From assembly GCA_008711295.1 (NCBI GenBank), contig VUYV01000295.1:580813-644812 (forward strand): a DNA stretch of 64,000 nucleotides, written 5' to 3'. A program made the position numbers and the translations under genes. Under the pieces are notes generated by a model that had not been told where the DNA came from, ran no database searches, and saw only the letters and a list, made by a program, of their open reading frames with translations. Shown here piece by piece: positions 55,901-64,000 of the stretch. The stretch's first letter is position 1, and the number at the start of each line of letters is the position of its first letter. Source of the DNA: Anarhynchus alexandrinus (Eukaryota > Chordata > Aves > Charadriiformes > Charadriidae).

Positions 55901-58900
55901 CTTAGGAGGTGCTGCTCCATGCCAGTGTGGCCCAACGCTGCCCAGTGCTCAGGTAGGCAGTTGGTGTGTCCTGTGAGTTCTGCAAGAGACACAGCTATCT
56001 GCTGCTTATAGGGGTTTGCTCTCAGGGCAAAGCTCTTTCATGTATAAATCTATAGTTTGTCCTTTTTTTTGAATCGTTGCAAAGCCAGGATTAATGCAAA
56101 GTGTGTATTAAAGAGTGAGTATGAAGGTAGTTAATCACCTTGCAGCAGCTGTGGGTTGAGCGGTGTCCCCAGCTCTGCTTCTGAAGGACACTGGGGCAGT
56201 GTGCTAGAAAGGTGCTGTGAATGCATGATAAGGCTCTCGCACTTCCTAAAGACCTGCTCAAAACCAGAGCTGTGCTCGCTTTCTCGAAAAATGCCATTAG
56301 ATGGCAGTAAAGGCTTTTGCAAAGGGCATTGCGGGAGGATTTCTTCAACTCAAATTGTTTGTCGCTTTGGGATCATTGTAGGAGACCTTGATCATAAATC
56401 CCGCATGCAATAAGGGGTTCATAATGCATCCTACAGAGAACGTGTTGTATTGTTCCCCGAGATATAAAGTTTCGTTTTCAATAGGGAAGGCCCTTCTCTT
56501 TCTTCTTTTCTATTTCTTTTTCTTTTAACGTCTAGCATATTCCCGCTGTTTAATTTTCTTTGAAAGAAATGGGCGAGCTCAGCCTTTAATGCGCACTGAC
56601 CACGGCGTGTATGTGACGGTTGTAGGGAAATGCAGGGTTGCATGAGGGAGTGAAAACGGATAAGCCGCAGTTTTGGCAAACTGCGTATAGAGGGTTATTC
56701 CTTGCCCCAAAATGAACGTTACCCTTGTCAAAAATGTATTCGTGCTGATCCACCGAGACAAAGTGGCCAGACGCAGAGAAGCATCTTGCAGAGATCTGCT
56801 TTGTTAATGGGAAAATAGTTAAGGAGGAAATTGAAACTTGATTTTGCCTTGTTTTGTCATCATCAGTAGCTCTCAGGTAGGAATTTGGATGTAAAAAACG
56901 GGTGGGAAGAGAAAGAGAAATTCTTTTCTGCCACATGGTGACATTATATGCTCCCCTGATAATAATGCGCTATGGAAAGAATTACTGATGTTCACGAAGG
57001 TGAAGAAAAGCAGACTTATACCTGCCACACACCCACACTCCAGCCTGTTCTTATCACTGGTATTACTTTTAGCACATTCTTCTCAGCAACAGTAATGAAA
57101 AATAGGTGAAAAACCATTAGCGAGATTTCCCCCTTTCATCTTACAGGGGAATGGTGCTAAAGACAATGTTATACACGATTTGCTTGAAAACAGCCTTTCT
57201 AAAAGCATTGGTTATAATTTGGGATTCGGGAGCTGCAGTGCAGGAGGCAATCGTGGATTCTTTAAGCTGGTTCTGAGATGCTGTTGATGAAGTTGGTGAA
57301 GGAATATATGCAAAGGCGGTCACCATTTGAATCGTATTAACGTATAACCGGGATGACAGAAAGCTCGGAAAGCCTTGGCTTGCACAGCCACCCAGGAGTG
57401 TTCCTTGTTACTAGCGTGTGCTGCCTTGCGTCTGAAATACAAAGACGGGGATCTCATCAGAACAGGCTGTTTCATGGTGTTCCTCGCACCTTCTGCTTTT
57501 AATCAGCCCAGAAACGCCAAGTGGCTGGCATCGGGGCCTCTGTTGGTGGCTATGCTCTAGTCCGATTCCAGCCAGCAATGCTTTTCTTGTAGGGTTTGGG
57601 TAAAGAGAGAAGATGGAGGGCTTCTTGGGGAAAATGGATTTGTGATGTGGAAGGGTTCTTCTCCCCTACACTGAGAGCTTTGGAGATACTCTGGGGCTTA
57701 CTGGCCTGCTGTCTTATAGCACTGAGTGAAAGCTGAGTGTCTGCAGAAGGCTGCAGGAGTGACTATTGCTCCTCTAACACATTGTTCTTGTGACGCTTCA
57801 GGTTCTGCCTGAGATGAGCGTCTGAGCAGCTGTGGTAAGAGCTTCTCAGTTGTCTCTGACCTTCTTGGGCATGCTCAGGCACAACGTGGCACAGGGCCGC
57901 AAGTGGTGCCAGGTGTGGATCCACAAGACAACTGTTTGACCATGGACCAAGGCCAAAGTTATCTTCCTGATGGCACTGACTTGGTAGAAGTGTTGCCTTT
58001 GACTGGAGTAGGGACATTGCTTTTTCCACTGGAAATTGGATGGTGACTTCAACATTGTTAAGATTTTACCCCATCTGGTATTGTTAGTTGCATGATTTTT
58101 TTTTGGTCAGCTATAAACCAATTATATTCAAAACCTCACTACCTTGAGGGTTTTTTTTGCTGTGAATGTCCTCTCTCAGACCGCTCTGAATTAGTGCAAA
58201 CCTCTTGATTTCAGCGAGGTTGAAAGTATAACTGCATTGCCAGGTTTTTGGAGTGTTTTGAAGGCTGGAGTTTATTAGTAGGAATGTTGAGGCTGGGATA
58301 ATGTTAATTTTATTTCCTTTTCTCCACTTTGTGGTAGTACTTGATTTTCCCTACCTTACAGTTGTATAGGTATTCTGAGTTTCTCCAGGTTTCTGTAACC
58401 CTTGGTGGTTTCTTTTCTGTGAGAGAGTGGTGTGGATGAGAGATGTATGGAGCAAGACCCCTCCATCTTCTTTTTTTAACCAAGAATTTACCAGGGCTTG
58501 TTCGAAGTACAGACATTTTAGGATTACGTATTACTAGGAAAAGGTTCAAGGGAGATTTATGTGCGAGCAATTCTTATTTTATTGATTTACCTTTCCTGAA
58601 TGTCTTCTGAAGATCCAATGCCATTTTTTAAGCTGACTTTGGCTAATGATGAGCTCTGGGGTAGGAATGTAGGTAGGTCTTATGGCCCAGAGAGGTTCTA
58701 GTTGTCTGTTTTTGAAATTCTGTGTGTATCTTATTAAGGTTTCTGTATTGTAACTGCACAGGTTCAGAATCTAGGGCTAAGTCTTACCCTCAGTTGCTCC
58801 CAAAGAACGCTGTATCTTGAAGATACGGATGTAACTTAATTTGCGTTTAGAATGGTAATCTTGGAAGCCTTAGTCTGGTCTTTGTACTGTCATATTCACA

Positions 58901-61681
58901 AATCTTCTTTTCTTGTTTTCATCTCCCATCCTGCCCCTTTTTAGCCTCTCTGTGATGCTAATGCAGGGCCAAGATGGTGCCTGAAGGCCACCCTCTGTTA
59001 TGCTGACCCAATGGCAGGTTCCCCTCAGAGCCTTTCCTGCAGGAATGTTTGTAGGTTTCCTTTGTCATCCTGGCTAAGTCCCTGGCCTGGGCCAGAGCAG
59101 CACCTCCCTCTTGAGGGGCAGCAAGCCGTGTGTTTGAGTGGATGGATAGGAGCAGAGCCGGCAGCTGAGGTGCATGGGGATGGTGGTGCTGCCGGAGGTG
59201 GTCTCACCTGGGCATCGGGCTCCCAGCTCCCTCGGAGCCTGGGGCTGGCTCTGCCTTTCCTGCCGCCTCGTGTAAGAACATAAGCCTGAAGTAATGTCTC
59301 AACCTCAAAGAGTCCTTCAGATTTCACCTTCTTTTCCCTCTGTTCCTAGCATGTCTTTTACCCCTTCCTATAATTGGAGATACTGTACTCTGCGGATAAC
59401 ACCTACCCACTCTGCCTGCAGGCCAATAGGTATTGTATAACATTATTTTCCTGCTACCTGACTTTATGATTGACAGAAGCTTTCACATTATTTTTTTTTT
59501 TTTTGAGCTTGACATGCAATTTGTCCCCAAACCATTTGTGATGTTCTGGAAAATAATTTCCCTTCTTTTTAGACATTTTGAAAATCTTTCGATGTGCTGG
59601 AATTGAGAGGGCAGCGAGGAGTGGAGGAATGCTCCTTGTCAGAAGCGGGTGGTCAGGTCTTCGACTTGTAGCAGAAGGTGGTTGGGAAGGGATATTTCAT
59701 GAAAAATTTAGTTGGTGTTATTTCAGGGTGCTCTTCACATGGGCGAAAGTGAGATGGGCACAACTTCTGTGAACAGCCAGTGCTCCACAAGGCATATGCC
59801 ATAGAGCATTATTTGCTGCCCAAGATTTGCATCATTCTTGCGTGTTGGTGTCTTTCTTGATCCCCATTTCACTGATTTCATACTTACGTATGCAATTCCA
59901 GTGCTGTTATTCAGTAAACTGTACACACAGAGAACACAAAGCACTTCACAGCCCTCTGACTGCCAAGGAAAAAACCTTCACGGTTCCATTTGACTCAGAT
60001 ACATTTTAGTTTTCACAATAATTTATGCTGCTGGTGGGGTATCCAGGGAGACTGAGGAATATAGAAAATACGAGTTTCATGGGATGGCAGGTTTCACCAC
60101 AAACATACAGGCGTCCTAATTTTTGTTAAAAGTCAAATATCTGAGATAGATTAGAAATGTATTTTGCAATTTGAAATTTAATTGGATTTGTGCTCAGAAG
60201 AGGAATCCAACTGAATGAAAGGGATCTCAGGATGTTCTTTTTCAAGCTCAAAAAATAATTGTTTTGATGAAATGCAAATCCTTGAATATTAGCATTTTTT
60301 TCTTGGTGAATATTTGCTGTAGCTCTGCTCAGAACCGAGGCAAATCCTGTCAACCTTTTTTTGGTCCTTTCAGCATTTACAGTTGCCTTTAAACCCACTT
60401 AGTGATCTCAACCTAGTTAGCGCTTAGTGAAATTTAGTGAATTTGTCTGTACTTACCAAATGCGCTTGCAACTACCGAGGAACGGCAATGTTACCATCAG
60501 TATATGTATTTCTATCTACCTCCCCTTGTGCGTGCAGCTGGGTTTTCTCAGTGGTGCTGGGTGGTACTGACCTGTCAAAACGGGGCTGGAGGAAGTCATT
60601 CATTGCATCTGCAGTGATAAATGAGTCATTTGGTTCCCACCTTGGACAGCTGTTTCATCTTCGGTTATGCAAAACAGAAGGAAAATACTGAAGTTATCTT
60701 GAAATGAGGCTTGTGATTTATTTTTTTTTCCTGCTACCAGGGGGTAAGCTCATCTCTGGGAGTCTGAGTCCCGTAAATTCACGCCGAGGCTGTAGTTTGG
60801 GGGCAGCATCAGCAGACAAAATCCCCGCTTCTGCTTTGCCCCTTCTGTTGTGTGGCAGAGCTGCTTTTGCAGCTGCACAGTGAATTGGATTCAGGAAGCT
60901 GAAAAACTGGTGGTTTGGGGTTTTTTTCCCACTGGGTTTTTCAGCTGAACCTCAAGCCAGCTCCAGTCCACCATGGAGTTACACCAAATCTAAGGGCCAC
61001 GCTTGGGTGTATTGTCTAGAGGGGAAGGGCAGGCAGGGACTGGAAGATTTCAGCTGGTTTAAAGACCACAACTTCTAAATGTCTAACGCCAGATGTAGGC
61101 TACTTTTCTAGTTCCTACCCGCTAGAGGCTCTCTCTTGCAGGCCGTCCAATTTTCTGTCCTCTGTTCTGCAAAGTTTGTAGGCATTCGCTTGACATCTCA
61201 GTAATCCCAATGGTGACAACTCCCCGCACTGTGCAGAATCGAGCCTTGCACCTCTGGGTACGGGCTTGTAGTGTGTCCTCGGGCAAAGCTGAAGCATACA
61301 GCTGTGGCGCAGAGATATGCACAAGAAACAACATAATTATTTACACTGTAAATGCTTGGTTCCCTTTGTGTTATTTCCAATATTCCCAACATACCTTGCT
61401 GGTTCCCCTTGTAATACAAAAAAATAACATGGCAGTTATAGCGAACTCCTTCCATGAATGGCACATAGTTTCACTGATGTATTTCTTTTTCTTGCCTTCA
61501 TCTAAAACCTAAAACCAAGCAAACAATGTTGCTGTGACACAGTAAGAGAGCTGGTATGAGAGAATTTGTCTCTAGAGACCGCAGTGCATTCTCAGCTATC
61601 AACCTGAGGCATTTTGTGCTCTGTGAAAGCTGTTTTTGCAATTCATCTCCTGTCCATTCCTTGGCTTTTATGTTGTTGTAG
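55901..61681. other. Intergenic
   Basis: No gene or RNA is recognised. A 116-codon - strand open frame (56586-56936) and the 57.76-58.06 kb segment were examined and could not be matched to any family. Confidence 0.5.
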
Positions 61682-61802
61682 GGCCCGATCCTGCAAGCGG
61701 TGACGTGGGAGGTGGATTAGCTCACGAACGGGCTCATGATTGAGCTTGGAGTGGAAATTATACACCTAATCAGACATACATCTGTAGCTGCTGGATCGGG
61801 TC
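61682..61802. repeat. 121-bp element with terminal inverted repeats (MITE-like)
   Basis: The left end GGCCCGATCCTGCA (61682-61695) and the right end TGCTGGATCGGGTC (61789-61802) are inverted repeats that match at 12 of 14 positions. The interior is non-coding. The terminal sequence resembles old amniote non-autonomous repeats that begin GGCCCGATCCTGCAA, as I recall them. No target-site duplication is obvious. Confidence 0.55.
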
Positions 61803-61838
61803 TCTTCCCCTTCTCCCCCTCCCCCGAATGAAATATTC

Positions 61839-61890
61839 AGTCTTTATAAATTGACACAGTGAGGAGTCTTTATAAATTGACACAGCGAGG
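61839..61890 (+). repeat. 26-bp perfect-spacing tandem duplication
   Basis: Two adjoining 26-base units, 61839-61864 and 61865-61890. Each reads AGTCTTTATAAATTGACACA and then GYGAGG. They differ only at the T/C of that Y. It is probably a recent slippage or local duplication. Confidence 0.95.
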
Positions 61891-64000
61891 CAAACCTCCT
61901 GACTTGCACATTTGTAACACAGGGCTGTAACGAAACCTGTGTTTTTTCCCCTAAAGGTTTGCACTGGCTAGCGTGGAAACCCCCTCACCGCTGAAGCAAT
62001 CTGTATTTTAAACATTTTCCCTTCACGTGCCTCCCAGTTAAAATGTCATCTAAAGTACAGCTGGAAAATCTCTTCTAGAAAGAATAATTCCTTTTCCTTT
62101 CTACTTTTCGGCTATTTCTGTATGTTTTACCTCAGATCCACCTGTCCTCAGGCCCAGACAACGCTCCTGTAATTTATGGATGCCCTTTGCCTGTGTGAGC
62201 TGCACTGGACTCTGCAGAGCTTCTCCTGCCTCCAGAAATGTTCAGAAACATTTGATAGTATCCTCATACACAGACTGTGCTGTGATTCCTGCCCGCAGAG
62301 GGAAAGGGCTGGGAACAGTGACGGGGCTCCATAGACAGGGTGATTAAAAGCAGGCTGGGATGGGAAGAGGGGATTGACGGGGAGTTAATGAGAAACAAGC
62401 TTGCAACCTTAGAGTTCTTCATTTTACACTTGGTTTCTTCTCTTAATGTCTTATGTCATGTCTTATTTTTGCCACAGCCATTTCGCACACATGAAAACAG
62501 AAGCATGAATAAAATGGCCGGGAAGCTTGTCCATGCTAGGGCTGGACGTAGGACCCCCAAGACCTCTCTCTTCTGCTTCCCTCAAAGTCTGTGGCCCCAG
62601 AAGTGGAAGGGAATGGCAGCTGAACGGTGGAGTTAACGTCACTTGATCATATTGGCCCCGTTTCTCCAGGGCTGCATGCCACACTGCCGTAACCACCCCA
62701 GGACCAGCAGGTCACGTCGGGCTTGTGGGCTCTGTTCCTATTTAATTACCAAAGGACTGACAGGAACCTGCAGGCTTTGCCTGGGAGTCTACTTCTGTCC
62801 CACCTCATAATTTCCTTGTGTGTGCATGATCACAGCTGTACTACCCAGCAAAACCTTGCGTCAGGTGAGCGCCTGTTGGTGACAGGCTGGCTGCAGACCG
62901 GCCAGAAGGCTATTTTTTATGCAAGAAGGTCAGGATATGATCTAAGGAGAAGAAGGAGGTGTGATGGGACTCATAAATTTCCCTTCTCCCAAGAGCACAT
63001 AAAACTACGGTTGATCTTAGCAGGCACTGCAGGGAATGAAGTAATCAAAAGTATGACTGCAAGGTGGTGTAGACAGACTCTGGGCTGTCTGTAAAAGGAG
63101 TACCAGCCTGGATGCTGCTAGTTGTGCGGCCACGGCAGTGGAGAGCTTAGCTTGCAGGGCTGAAGTGTTTATCCAGCTTGTCCGGAGTTTTCTTTGCAGC
63201 TTTTTGCTCAGCTTGGTGGTGCTGCAGCACCGCGGGAGGCCAGTCAGCCCCAGACAGGTACGTCCCCTCAAATGCTCTGCCAGCCCCAGGCGTCACCCTG
63301 GAGTACCCACCATAGGTAAGGTGTGGGATGCAACGCGCTGTTGATATTACTGGTATATCTTTGGTGTCTCTAAAGTGAAATTTAAAATTTAAGCATTTTT
63401 ATTGCTTCCCCGTCGGTAAATTGACCGAGTGGGTAGCTAAGGCAGAGGTTGGGCAGAGGCTGGCGTTTAGGACCACCTCTACCAGCTCTCAGAAGAGTTT
63501 TGCCGTGCGCTAGCAGAGCAGGAGCTCAGGAGTCTGACCGGCGAGGAGGGTCCACTTCCAGTACAATAGGAAGATAATCAATCATGCTACTAGCTTTTGT
63601 CTTGGCAAAGGTATTTAGCTATCAGCCAGCTGGTTGGCTGCCTCAAGGCCACCTGCTTGACTGAAAAACAGAGAATCAGTTTCTTTCCTTTGCAAAGGGA
63701 AGTAGGGAATATTGACTTGTGTGATAATTTTAGGTGGATGATTAAATTTGGCCTCTTAGGCCCCAGTTGAAAATTCAATTCAGATGACTAGTTTTCTTTT
63801 CATACACTGCTGAGCAATCTTGTGTTCTGCCACCACTAATGTTCCTGATGTTGATTGTCCTTTCACTTTAACAAAGCGCAGAAATGCTCAGCCTGCTCTC
63901 TATTTCCCGTGGCTTTGGGCTATCAAAACATAATGAGAAGACTGCTTTCGGCTTAGGTTAAGGATACAGAATTTACCCTGAGACAGACTGACTGTCTACC
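61891..64000. other. Intergenic to window end
   Basis: No gene, repeat family or RNA is recognised in these 2.1 kb. Confidence 0.5.

Noticed and set aside
56586..56936. 116-codon - strand frame with a CxxC-like pair
   Set aside because: It cannot be matched to any zinc-finger or other family, and no flanking splice or promoter signal was seen.
57763..58070. Possible processed pseudogene
   Set aside because: It looked protein-like in two frames, but no parent gene could be recognised and no poly(A) tail or target duplication is visible.

Overview
The window looks like a stretch of a bird chromosome. It holds several truncated CR1 LINE insertions, most ending in the ATTCTATGATTCTATGA-type 3' repeat that is usual for avian CR1, together with short introns and sparse microsatellites. 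Two vertebrate genes face each other: ELF2 (an ETS transcription factor, + strand, its 3' part) and NOCT (nocturnin, - strand). They lie tail to tail, as I recall for the human 4q31 region. Everything from about 28.5 kb to the end reads as gene-poor intergenic DNA, which fits the desert on the 5' side of NOCT in other amniotes. A non-avian sauropsid cannot be excluded from sequence alone.

Layout. 1-9797: six coding exons of ELF2 in phase, including the complete ETS domain and the stop; the first exon(s) lie upstream of the window. About 9798-10900: ELF2 3' UTR. About 10.9-16.85 kb: convergent intergenic spacer. About 16.85-18.15 kb: NOCT 3' UTR with two AU-rich nonamers. 18151-27334: NOCT coding exons 3, 2 and the 3' end of exon 1. 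A 473-base assembly gap (27335-27807), inside a CpG island, hides the rest of exon 1, the upstream start codon and probably the transcription start. 28-64 kb: CR1 fragments, older SINE-like and palindromic fragments, and several isolated CpG-rich patches, but no protein-coding gene that I recognise.

Function. ELF2 is a nuclear DNA-binding regulator. Nocturnin is a circadian, acutely inducible NADP(H) 2'-phosphatase of the EEP nuclease fold. Nothing suggests that the two work in one pathway; the link is synteny. The points most worth a second look are: (1) recovery of the NOCT exon 1 donor at the gap edge; (2) a tandem cluster of CRE-like TGACGTC sites just inside NOCT intron 1; (3) an internal Met start in NOCT exon 2 with an N-myristoylation-type sequence; (4) a CR1 fragment with about 200 uninterrupted codons; (5) a 121-bp terminal-inverted-repeat element and a 93-bp palindromic element that look like old MITE-type repeats; and (6) an orphan CpG patch near 42.6-42.87 kb. 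No wholly new biological system is evident.
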